From contig NC_060059.1 in NCBI RefSeq assembly GCF_020283565.1, positions 5,897,501 to 5,961,500 of the forward strand: a DNA stretch of 64,000 nt, written 5' to 3'. Below, one piece after another: positions 18,676-27,119 of the stretch. How positions within the stretch are numbered: position 1 is the first letter of the stretch; the number at the start of each line of letters is the position of its first letter. The position numbers and the translations under genes are program-made. The notes beneath the pieces are model-generated. The model had not been told where the DNA came from. It saw only the letters and a list, made by a program, of their open reading frames with translations, and ran no database searches. Source of the DNA: Trifolium pratense. Lineage: Eukaryota; Streptophyta; Magnoliopsida; Fabales; Fabaceae.

Positions 18676-20774
18676 TAAGTCTTTAATTATATATTATTAG
18701 AATAATGTGTCTGGATGTGAGTGGCTGGTAGTGAAGCTTAATGAACACGTTGACAAGGTCAGGTCAGGCAACACAATTTGGAATGTGTCTTTCATGGGGA
18801 TGGACTGTGTCCCACAGGCCAATCCAACTGGGTGTGAATTGGGTTATAATCATTTCGCTACACGTTATAGAAAAGAAAAAGGAGAACAAAAACATTTATT
18901 GTTACACCTAATTACATTTATTCAGTGTCCCGGTTTCTGAATATGATATGCTACTAGGATTTGGAATAATGTTTATGTAAAAAACCATACTCTTAAGTTT
19001 AGTTTTTCAGGAATGGTACGTAAAAACATATGTTGACCGCATAAGCCAGAATTCTCCCTTTGGCATGACTGATTCATTGCTTATTTGATTCTTCAAAAAA
19101 GGCACAGATAATGACAAGATATTGTACTAGTACAATAGTAGTAATATTTATAGAAAATAAAAGATGTTGTACATAATATCGTTTCTATTGAAAAAAATTA
19201 GGTAAGCTAAGTATGTGTTTGGAATCACGGTGAAGACGGAGTCAGACATGCATTTGTTTTTTTAGTTCTTATTCCTAGTTTCCTGTTTTCAGGGCAAATG
19301 AGATACTAGACACGACATGCGGTGGCGGTAAAATTATTAAGCAGGATATTTGTGGTGTTCAAAGTTCGAACCGAAAATCTTTTATTTATATGTTATTTTT
19401 TTGTAGTATTTACCATTCCGCCTAAGGAAAAAACATATTAATTTGTCTGTGTGTGGAGAATTATAAGTTTGAAAAGGTGGAGCCAAATGGTGGAAAGCAA
19501 TAGTAAGTGGAGGACAGAATGGTCGCTATTAAAGCCGGCATTATCGATGAGCTACAAAAGAAAAGCTTCTTTAGAATTCTTCTAAGTACTTACGGACAAT
19601 CTTGCTTAATGTTTAAGGGTTGAAAAACACAAGTCCAAAAATAAATAAATAAATAAATAATAAAAGGTTCCATGATTATAGTTCGTGTATCATTACTTAA
19701 ATCAATGACTTTTTCAAATTGAGTGAACTTACCTGCCCATTATATTAGTACTAAATTGCATGAAACATTGAATTAATGAATTATATGATTTTGTTCAGTG
19801 CTTATTTGTAAGTACTATGTTATTAATGAGTGAAAAGAGTGGGCTCAACAGCCAATATAATGTGATGTGAGGCATGCATATGATGAGAAAAGCCTCTTCT
19901 TCAAAAAAGAACAAAGTGAATTTGACTGATATATTAAAGTGAAATGCAATTAACGAAAAAGAAAAAGCAAAACTGCAGGATATAATGTAAAGGAAGAAAG
20001 TTTGAAGTGTTGTGAGAGGAATAGAGGGAAAAAGAACATGCAACTATGCAAGATTGGTTGCGTAATCAGAGGTTGCCTTGCCTTTTAGTCTAGTCTACTT
20101 ACTTCTCTTTGGTACCTACCAAATTATAAATCACTTTGAGAAAACAATTTATACTAAATTATAAGTCGCTTTACATTACCAATAAAACATTTAATGTTAT
20201 TTTTTTATGGAAAAAGTTATATGTTACGACAAAAGCAAAAACGCGAAAATCCACGAAGTACAATTACAAAAGTACAGTTACCATTATGTCCTCATAAACA
20301 GTTATTTAACTTATTTGTGATACCATCCCTCCGTGTATGGTAAGCTGGTTCCTCTTGTCGTCGAATTTCGTCGAAAACCTATTCGTCCCATATAGCAAAG
20401 CACTTTTTTTATTATACCCTTAACTACATTTTATGCTCTCTTCTTTTAATTCTCCAATTTGTTTTTTCATACCATAAATGAAGAGCAATTTTGTAAATCA
20501 ACTTATAATTTATCTTTTTCATACAACATTAATTACATATCTTAATATGCTAAGAGTGCCAAAGTGACTTATATTGTGGTATAGAGGAGTATAATATAAG
20601 AGAGGAGTAGTATCATTAAATGACTAATTGCCCATGATAACTGTAACAGCTCAGGGCCCATCTTAGACGGTCCCGACACTATCACCTCACGATCTTCTCC
20701 ACCCTCTTTCTAGTGGAGTTTCTTTTTGTCTTCCGTGTGAATCGAACTATGTACCTTGGGATAAAGTAAATTTG
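18676..20774. other. Gene-free region
   Basis: No frame with family resemblance. Minor points: four-fold AAAT near 19642-19660, and a short miR399-like core TGCCAAAGGGAGA (minus strand, about 19048-19060) without a pairing arm. At about 20640-20770 is a patch with GTGTGAATCGAACTATG that resembles a decayed tRNA-like repeat. Confidence 0.45.
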
Positions 20775-20990
20775 GAAATAGACAAATACCCCCGAAATTG
20801 TAAAACGTCAATCAAATTACCCCTACTCCGTTTATTCCATCTATTTTGATGACATGACCGTTACATGCATACGTGACACTTGCCAACGTGACGCCATGTC
20901 ACATGGGGGGTAATTGATCAGGATACACGCCATAGGGGGATAATTGATTTAAATTTGCAAAACCAGAAGACTAATTGACTGAAATTTAAT
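20775..20990. repeat. Decayed inverted-repeat element (candidate MITE)
   Basis: AATTACCCCTA and CAAATACCCCC at left, and the inverse GGGGGGTAATTGA and AGGGGGATAATTGA at right, flank a central ACATGACC..GTCACATG region. Ends and target duplication not resolved. Confidence 0.35.
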
Positions 20991-21001
20991 TTGCATAAAA
21001 T

Positions 21002-21280
21002 GTAAGAGATGGAGAGAGGGGGAGAGAGGGAGAGAGAGAGACTTAGAGAGAGGGGGATATAGATAGGGGAAAAGGGAGGGAGTGGGAGAGAGTTAGAAAG
21101 AGAACAGTTGAAAAGAGAGGCAGAAAGAAAATCAGGGAGGGGAAAAGAGAGGGAGAGAGTTAGAGAGACGGAAATAGAGGAAAAACACAGGCAACAATAA
21201 CAATAGCACCAACAATAGAGAGAGAGGAAGAGATAAAGATAGAGGGATAGAGGGGGATAGAGACGAAAAGAGAAGGAAAA
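21002..21280 (+). repeat. About 280-bp polypurine (GA-rich) tract
   Basis: The plus strand is overwhelmingly G and A in GAGAGAGGGGGAGAGAGGGA-like irregular repeats, with one short interruption (CAACAATAACAATAGCACC). Such strand-asymmetric tracts can form triplexes. It is compositionally unlike the surrounding DNA. Confidence 0.85.
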
Positions 21281-21284
21281 ATTC

Positions 21285-21525
21285 TTAGGAAGTTACTTTT
21301 TTGCATCCCCCCTCCCTCCCCAACACTCTTATCTCTTTGGAAATTACTTTTTTGCCCTTGTAAAAACAGTTCGTAAGTATTTTCCGAATTTTTCCTGGTT
21401 TAAATACTATTTTTAACGACAAAAAATATGTTTCGAACTGTTTCTGCAAGAGTAAAAAGGTAATTTTTGGGGGGATAGAAGAGTATTCGGAGAGAGGGGG
21501 GTGGGGGGATCCTTGTTGGGTTGCA
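21285..21525. repeat. Inverted repeat with C-rich/G-rich ends (candidate MITE)
   Basis: Left arm: TTACTTTTTTGCATCCCCCC, CACTCTTAT, AATTACTTTTTTGCCCTTG, ACAGTTCG. The right arm has the inverse: CGAACTGTTTCTGCAAGAGT, AAAAAGGTAATTTTTGGGGG, AGAGTATTCGGAGAGAGGGG. Arms of about 115 bp meet near 21405. No target duplication found. Confidence 0.6.
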
Positions 21526-22500
21526 TAACCGGTTGGACCTTGTTAGGGCCTAAAACAAACCATGCTAGATCTAGCCCAAAACAAATTCCATACAATGAGG
21601 ACAGATTTGTTTCATTTGTTCTTAAATATCTTTAATTTTTATGAATATTTTTGAAATGTGTATAACTTATAAAATATAAAAATCAAGAGGGATCTGTCAA
21701 CAAAAAATAAAATAAGGAAGAGAAACATATAGTAAACGAGTTAGGATCAAATGACACAAACTAGTTTGACACCAAATGTTACACCTGTCAAACTAGATAA
21801 ACATATACAATGTCACAATATATGTATTTTGAAGTTTAAATAGTACAACTCTATTTTTTTTTACCATGTTATATGTATAAAAATTTTACCATTGTTTACA
21901 TTAACTAATTCTACACCGAAAAGTTTATGGAATACACAAGGTGCGTCCCTTCATAACTAAATTTTTTTCCATATGCAAAAGTATGAACTCGTGACTGCTT
22001 AAGAGTCTCACTTGCATGAATACAATATTGTACACATCTTCTTCTTTTTTTGTTTGGGAAAATGACAAAGTCCCCAAAAGAAAAGAAAACTAAATTGTTA
22101 CACGAATATTCTTAAGCATGCAAGCTTCGAATATATCGTTGAAAAGCAAACACTGAAGTTCAATGGGAGGAGTCTCCAGGATGAGTATGGGAAGAATCAT
22201 GGGAGTAACTAAAATTGGTCGGTCAATCAAAACTCCTATTTTTCTCACAGAAAGAATGAGATAAATAGACTTGCCAAAAGTTGTCTAATGCGGCGTATCA
22301 AAATAGGAGTACTTCCATTAAGATTAATTCTTTTTATCACCCTATCAATCAACTCTAGTCTTAAACAGCAAAAAATGTTCCAAATTAAAATAAAATAATA
22401 CTACTAATTAACTGGATATATATTTTGCTTTAATTGCAGGTACCTTTCTTTGTAAAGTTGATACAGGCTTTTGGATGATTGGAATTGACACAACGAGACA
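21526..22500. other. Gene-free region
   Basis: No coding potential seen. A short inverted pair ACTCCTATTTT / AAAATAGGAGTA (about 22229-22311) could form a weak hairpin. Otherwise nothing recognised. Confidence 0.4.
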
Positions 22501-22504
22501 ATGT

Positions 22505-22680
22505 TTAAGCTAAACACTCAAAGAGCAGCTCCCCTTTGGCAAGTTGATTGATTATTATATATGATATTTGATTTTGTTATATAGTTTGATCATATAAAAT
22601 AAACCACAGCAACCATCATTATATATACTACCTGCCAAAGGAGATATGCCCTTTGAATGATTTGCTTACTATAGCTAGCT
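22505..22680 (-). ncRNA. MIR399: MIR399 precursor, variant mature sequence
   Basis: Minus-strand hairpin. The 3' arm (22521-22541) is a 21-mer starting TGCCAAAGGGGAGCTGC, and the 5' arm (22631-22651) starts GGGCATATCTCCTTTGG. They pair over about 19 positions with two internal mismatches and G:U pairs. miR399 sits on the 3' arm in known precursors and targets the PHO2 ubiquitin-conjugase mRNA to promote phosphate uptake. Flanks shared with the second locus (AAGCAAATCA before the 5' arm, TTAGCTTAA after the 3' arm) show both derive from one ancestor in the minus orientation. The base at mature position 10 (G where miR399 usually has A) is a variant. The opposite strand would also give a good hairpin. 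Confidence 0.85.
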
Positions 22681-22730
22681 TGTTCCCTAAAATATGTTTT
22701 TGTTTGATTTTATTTGCTCACTCCAAAACT

Positions 22731-22744
22731 TTATATATATATAG
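22731..22744 (-). promoter_or_regulatory. Possible TATA box of the 22.5-kb MIR399 locus
   Basis: TATATATATATA about 55-65 bp upstream of the hairpin base on the minus strand. The spacing is plausible for a primary miRNA start; not otherwise supported. Confidence 0.35.
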
Positions 22745-23047
22745 GCACCGTAGCACAAAAATGGTATAAACTAGAGGGTTATGCTTCAAATATACTTATG
22801 TTAAAGGAATTGAAGGGACTATTTAAGAATAAATTAAATTTGAGCTAGTGATGATTCTCTCTCATTCAGGTTTTGATCATTCTTTTGAAAAAGATTTGTC
22901 CACTACTCAATTCATATTCTTTCAAGATTTAAAGTTTTCAATAGAAACAGCAGCAGGAATCAAAGAAATGCTCCATTACATGAAATGTTGAGTGACCACT
23001 GCCAACGTCAAATACTCTGTCAACACCATTGCCTCATGTAATCGTTA

Positions 23048-23101
23048 TTTCGTAAATCAGGTATTTTTCCTTTGATTTTTTTCCTTTCGTAAATCAGGTA
23101 T
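23048..23101 (-). repeat. Short T-rich insertion with 17-bp target duplication
   Basis: TTTCGTAAATCAGGTAT at 23048-23064 recurs exactly at 23085-23101. The 20-base insert is T-rich (minus strand GGAAAAAAATC and more A). The tail is interrupted. Confidence 0.65.
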
Positions 23102-23316
23102 ACTTTGAGTACACTTGTAGAGACTAATCTTTCGAGTCTTGAAAAAAAACCTAAAATCAACCAAAAACATGCTCAAATTAATGTTTGTCACGGAATAGTC
23201 TATTTAATAAAAAGATTATACTTGAAATATAAATAAATATTGAATATGTGTGTTAGGCCCGGTTTTGAGCCAGGACAACCAGGTCTCCAATCCAGAGCCT
23301 CAAACTTTTAAGGTCC

Positions 23317-23423
23317 TCTATTTTTTTTTTGAGACCCATCATTAAAGATATTGATCATATATTATTTTAAGGGCCTTTATTTTTTTTTAGGCCCATCATT
23401 AAAAATATTTATCATATATTATT
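23317..23423 (+). repeat. Imperfect tandem repeat, about 60-bp unit
   Basis: Two adjacent copies of the motif CT(C)TATTTTTTTT, GAGACCCATCATTAAAGATA or AGGCCCATCATTAAAAATAT, then TCATATATTATTT. A local duplication inside noncoding DNA. Confidence 0.7.
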
Positions 23424-23634
23424 TAGGAGACAATTAAACATGATAGAGTCACTGATTTGGTGGTGCGCGGCTGTGCACACTTGTCCAGAAATTAAAAATC
23501 CAGGGGTTGTGAGCTTGACTCCCCCTTGGGACAGTTTTATTTTCTTTTTTTTATTTAAGATTTTTATAATGAATTTATCCAACTATTGTTTATTCTATAA
23601 AAACAATCTTTGCATAAAAAAAATAAAATAAAAA

Positions 23635-23668
23635 TTTATAACTCTGACAAAAAAAAAACTTTATAACT
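23635..23668 (+). repeat. Short poly(A)-tailed insertion with 9-bp duplication
   Basis: TTTATAACT at 23635-23643 and 23660-23668 flanks CTGAC, a run of ten A, and C. Confidence 0.6.
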
Positions 23669-23733
23669 TATAAATAACTTGACTATTTTATTTTTTTTTT
23701 AAAAAAATTATATTTTATCATTTCTTTGAAAAT

Positions 23734-23775
23734 AAAGAATTAATTTCTACTCTATAAAAAAAGAATTAATTTCTA
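23734..23775 (+). repeat. Short A-tailed insertion with 16-bp duplication
   Basis: AAAGAATTAATTTCTA at 23734-23749 and 23760-23775 flanks only CTCTATAAAA. The duplication is longer than the insert. Confidence 0.65.
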
Positions 23776-23935
23776 AATTTAAGTTGTAACTTTTATTAAA
23801 AAACACTATCAATATTTAATCATATTAACTTGAAGGTGTATTTTGTTAAATTACCGCAGAAGGTGTATTTTATTATTAATAATTATAATATGCCCATTTT
23901 TTATATTAGTGGTGTTATTTACATTTTAAAAAAAG

Positions 23936-23967
23936 ATTACTCTTCGTCAAAAAAAAAAATTACTCTT
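23936..23967 (+). repeat. Short poly(A)-tailed insertion with 9-bp duplication
   Basis: ATTACTCTT at 23936-23944 and 23959-23967 flanks CGTC followed by ten A. Confidence 0.62.
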
Positions 23968-24393
23968 TGTTATTAATGTTTATTTTGATGTTGTTGATAC
24001 TATTTAGTATCTAGTACTTATAATTTAAATAGATTATGTTCTTTTTTTAAAAAAATAAATTGTATTTTTATCAAGCGTTTGTTTTTATTATTTGTCCCGG
24101 ATCTCCAAAATCTCGACATTGGCCCTTGTGTGTGTGTGTTTTTGTTCAAAAATGTAAAAACTATCTTTAAAAGCCTTTGATGAGATTCATAGGATCCATA
24201 ATTTTTTGTATACAATGTAGATCAAGCAAGTGACTAAGAGATTTGAGTAGTAGTACATATGAGATTCTTTTTGGGGGGATTTTGTGGAGTATTATAATTG
24301 ACTTGAGTCACTCTCTTGTCTCTACTAAGGATTTGAAATTATGTCACAAACACCTTAAAACTTATTAAGAGTTTGATATTCTTTATAATCTTG

Positions 24394-24454
24394 ATGATGA
24401 AATCTTATTTCTACTCCTCTTTTTTTTAAAAAAAAAAATGATGAAATCTTATTT
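24394..24454 (+). repeat. Short tailed insertion with 17-bp duplication
   Basis: ATGATGAAATCTTATTT at 24394-24410 recurs exactly at 24438-24454. The 27-base insert is CTACTCCTC, then T8 and A10. Confidence 0.72.
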
Positions 24455-24947
24455 GAAAAATGTATTTAATGTCTTTTTTTTATATTTTATATTTTATAAT
24501 GTGCTTTACTTTTTTTTTTCTTTCTTGAATTGATATGTTATTTGAAAGCATTTGCAGAGCCGTGTAAAGAACTTTTGGGGCCTAAGTGGAAGTTTTAAAA
24601 TAAATTGATATTATATAAATTATTAATTTTTTATATTAATCTTTTAGTTTTTTCATGAAATTTTGTCACTATGTCCATTTCAATGACTAATTTCTTTTGT
24701 GGACTCCAAAGCTAATGCAAACCCACTCCCCTAGCAATTTTTTAAATAAGTGACAAGACCTCTTAAATGATTTATAGATATATCTATATACCTATATTTT
24801 TACTGTAGAATCTTACTAAAAGAAAATTAACAACAAACAAAACATTATCACAAATATTTTTAATAAAAATTCCAAATTTTGAAGGTGTGGCTGATTGGAA
24901 CGTAAGTCTGACATTGCTAATAAAGAAGAAAAAAAAGGTTAAGAAAG

Positions 24948-25292
24948 TTATATTGGAGAAGTCTCACATTTCTTAGAGAAGTGAAGTAAGGGAGAGCTCA
25001 AGGCTATATATAAAGACTTCAAGTTCCTTGTTTCAACGCACCGGTCAATAACACTTTAAATTTATATCAGTCTTTTGTTTTTCTTTTGTACTCTTTTGTT
25101 AGATTGTTGTGAGGTGTAGTTAAATATTTGTTTTGGAGAGTGTGGGTATACCGGAGGCCGTGGGAAGGTTGATGGTAGTCTATGTGTTGTAACATTTTCA
25201 CATAGTATTTTGACAAAAGTGAAATTTCCACATTATATTATGGTGGTGTGATTGTGTTCTTTTATTTTCTCTATACCTATTTTTTCCCAACA
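24948..25292 (+). mobile_element. Probable solo LTR (copia-type)
   Basis: It starts near TATTGGAGAAGTCTCACATT and ends TTTTTCCCAACA, matching the TGTTGG...CAACA style of plant copia LTRs. It contains a TATA box GCTATATATAAAG at about 25001 and pyrimidine-rich sequence after it. There is no internal coding region on either side, so it is a solo LTR. Flanks (GAAAG, GAAGC) do not give a clean 5-bp duplication, so the left edge is approximate. Confidence 0.55.
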
Positions 25293-25317
25293 GAAGCTTT
25301 TAAATTGCTAAAAATGT

Positions 25318-25349
25318 GACTTCACTTTTTTTATCAAGGACTTCACTTT
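25318..25349 (-). repeat. Short T-rich insertion with 11-bp duplication
   Basis: GACTTCACTTT at 25318-25328 and 25339-25349 flanks TTTTATCAAG (minus strand CTTGATAAAA). Confidence 0.62.
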
Positions 25350-25413
25350 CCATATATATTTGCCAAATCCTTCCCAAGTAGTATGTAGATTGTGCACCAA
25401 TTAATTATTGATT

Positions 25414-25461
25414 AATCTTCCTTTAATTATTTATTTTTTTGGGCCAAATCTTCCTTTAATT
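25414..25461 (-). repeat. Short poly(T) insertion with 15-bp duplication
   Basis: AATCTTCCTTTAATT at 25414-25428 and 25447-25461 flanks ATTTATTTTTTTGGGCCA (minus strand TGGCCC then A7). Confidence 0.75.
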
Positions 25462-25476
25462 TTTATTTTTATGTAA

Positions 25477-25630
25477 TACTCCCTCCGGTCCTTATTATAA
25501 GAGAAATTTTCCTTGTTAGATTCATCGTAAAACTAATGTATCTGGACAATATTATAGTCTTGATATATACATTAGTTTTACAATTAATTTAAAAAGTCAA
25601 ATTTCTCCTATAATAATGACAGGAGGAGTA
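25477..25630. mobile_element. Stowaway-like MITE
   Basis: Element 25479-25628, ends CTCCCTCCGGTCCTTATTAT and ATAATAATGACAGGAGGAG, flanked by TA on each side. The interior is palindromic around ACTAATGTAT...ATACATTAGT. Tc1/mariner-type MITE. Confidence 0.85.
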
Positions 25631-25674
25631 ATATACCAGGCAATGCATAATCCACGGCCCTGAGCATTTGGTTA

Positions 25675-25902
25675 TTAGGAATAAGGGTATCTGGGCACTG
25701 ATGCAAACACATGCCCTCCATAATAATCATTCAGAAAGTATCCATCAAGCACTATCATCATCATTTCTTGAAGTACGTACTGTCTTTGATTCCTAACCTC
25801 ATTATCTTTAATTCCTTCTTGAACTTCTGCTAAACCATCAAGGCACATGTCCAACCTCATAATTTCATGATAAAAGTTTATCCACATAATCAATGGTAAC
25901 AC
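25675..25902 (-). other. Unrecognised open frame, possible gene fragment
   Basis: A 75-codon minus-strand frame without low complexity: WINFYHEIMRLDMCLDGLAE, VQEGIKDNEVRNQRQYVLQE, MMMIVLDGYFLNDYYGGHVF. The composition looks protein-like, but I do not recognise the family and see no flanking exons. It may be a fragment of a captured or decayed gene. Confidence 0.25.
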
Positions 25903-26351
25903 CCCCTACTGCAAATTAGTTTGAAAATTCAACTTATAGATGTTGTTGAAATTAGATCTTAACATTTCATCACATCACATCACAATAATCTTAAAAATAA
26001 TCAAACTTAAAAAGGATAGTAAACCTAATTTCACATAGCATAGGTTAATAGTGCAAACATAGTGTAACATAAATATCAAAATACATACCATATATATTTT
26101 TTATATATCTTATTTTTTTTCTTCTACAGCTTACCTACATTTAAAAAAATACAACAAAAATCAAATAACACTGTAATGGACATATAAATAACATATCATT
26201 AGAAGTCCTGAAGTGTAGCCCAGTGATATGGTTGGATACGTCGAAGGCGTACAAAACAGGATGTCCGAAGTTCGGGTCCCTGCTTCTCAACAAATTAACC
26301 ACTAACATTTGTCCGGAAAAGAAAACATAGCATATAGAAGATGATTACATA

Positions 26352-26450
26352 TTAAGCTAAAGCAACAACAGGGCAACTCTCCTTTGGCAAGATACACCAT
26401 GGAATGATAATTTCCTGCCAAGAAAGAGAAGCCCTATTGCTGATTTGCTT
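26352..26450 (-). ncRNA. MIR399: MIR399 precursor with canonical mature sequence
   Basis: Minus-strand hairpin. The 3' arm (26369-26389) is a 21-mer beginning TGCCAAAGGAGAGTTGCCC, which as far as I recall is identical to the miR399b/c form. The 5' arm star (26414-26434) begins GGGCTTCTCTTTCTTGGC. Pairing extends beyond the duplex (CAGCAATAGGG with CCCTGTTGTTG). The loop is only about 24 nt. miR399 is phosphate-starvation induced and represses PHO2. Two P1BS-type sites lie upstream on the minus-strand side (26574 and 26798). The plus-strand arm CCTGCCAAGAAAG is not miR399-like, so the sense strand is clear. Confidence 0.93.
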
Positions 26451-26573
26451 ATTCTTCACCACATGTTGTGGTAGCTAGCTAGCTCATGCTGCTACACAAC
26501 ACATTCTTTGAGCATTTTCATTTATAACAAATTCCCCTTAAGCACATTACATGGAATAAACCCATAATCAATA

Positions 26574-26581
26574 GGATATGC
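26574..26581 (-). promoter_or_regulatory. P1BS (PHR1-binding) site upstream of MIR399
   Basis: GGATATGC matches GNATATNC, the site of the phosphate-response regulator PHR1, about 125 bp upstream of the hairpin. The motif is short and expected by chance now and then; its position beside MIR399 raises its value. Confidence 0.5.
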
Positions 26582-26797
26582 TTTGAGACGGTTATGCTGT
26601 GAATATTCTTTAAGGGTTTTGAGGGTCATTCCATGAATAGATAATATATAATTTATACCTTCTCTGTACCTTAGTCTTGAAAATGCTCTTTCAAAGCAAT
26701 AAATTCTCCCTTTCTCAATCTTCTTCACATGCTTTAGATAGAAATGGGGACAAGTTTGCAAAAGCTAGATGCTTCTTCCATTTTATGAAGGTGCATA

Positions 26798-26805
26798 GCA
26801 TATCC
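26798..26805 (-). promoter_or_regulatory. Second P1BS site upstream of MIR399
   Basis: GCATATCC matches GNATATNC about 350 bp upstream of the hairpin. Paired P1BS sites are typical of phosphate-starvation promoters. Confidence 0.5.
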
Positions 26806-27119
26806 TTATTCTGTCTCTTTAAAAATATTTTATATGTTTGATTTTTAGGCCTAAAAATATTACTATTGTGACTCCATTTTACAAGTGTGACTATCAGATG
26901 TTATCATTTTTAAGTTAAGATATTATGCTATTAGAGTGTAAAGAATCTCTCTTGAGATTCTTTTTTTTATATAAAATTGCAATGATATTGTCAAAAACAA
27001 ATGAAAAGAAATACATTTTATTACTATAATAACCAGAGACAGCAATATGCAGAAGAAAATGTCTGGTAATCACTCAACTATTACACACAACAACTATGGA
27101 AAAATATGAATTCAATTGA

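Larger units (their letters stand above)
22745..23630. other. Gene-free region upstream of the 22.5-kb MIR399
   Basis: AT-rich. No P1BS match (GNATATNC) was seen here, unlike the other MIR399 locus. It contains a tailed insertion (23048-23101), a short tandem repeat (23317-23423) and a patch near 23440-23530 that may be a decayed tRNA-like repeat. Confidence 0.4.

Noticed and set aside
19040..19066. miR399-like core TGCCAAAGGGAGA on the minus strand
   Set aside because: No complementary arm within 150 bp on either side, and beyond the core it does not match miR399. As a target or mimic site it has an extra base in the wrong place.
22155..22320. Possible miRNA hairpin around ACTCCTATTTT / AAAATAGGAGTA
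   Set aside because: The pairing is only about 12 bp with a long unpaired loop; not enough for a precursor.
26522..26761. 79-codon minus-strand frame upstream of MIR399
   Set aside because: It overlaps the region with both P1BS sites and the presumed MIR399 promoter, has no family resemblance and no intron/exon partners. Most likely chance.
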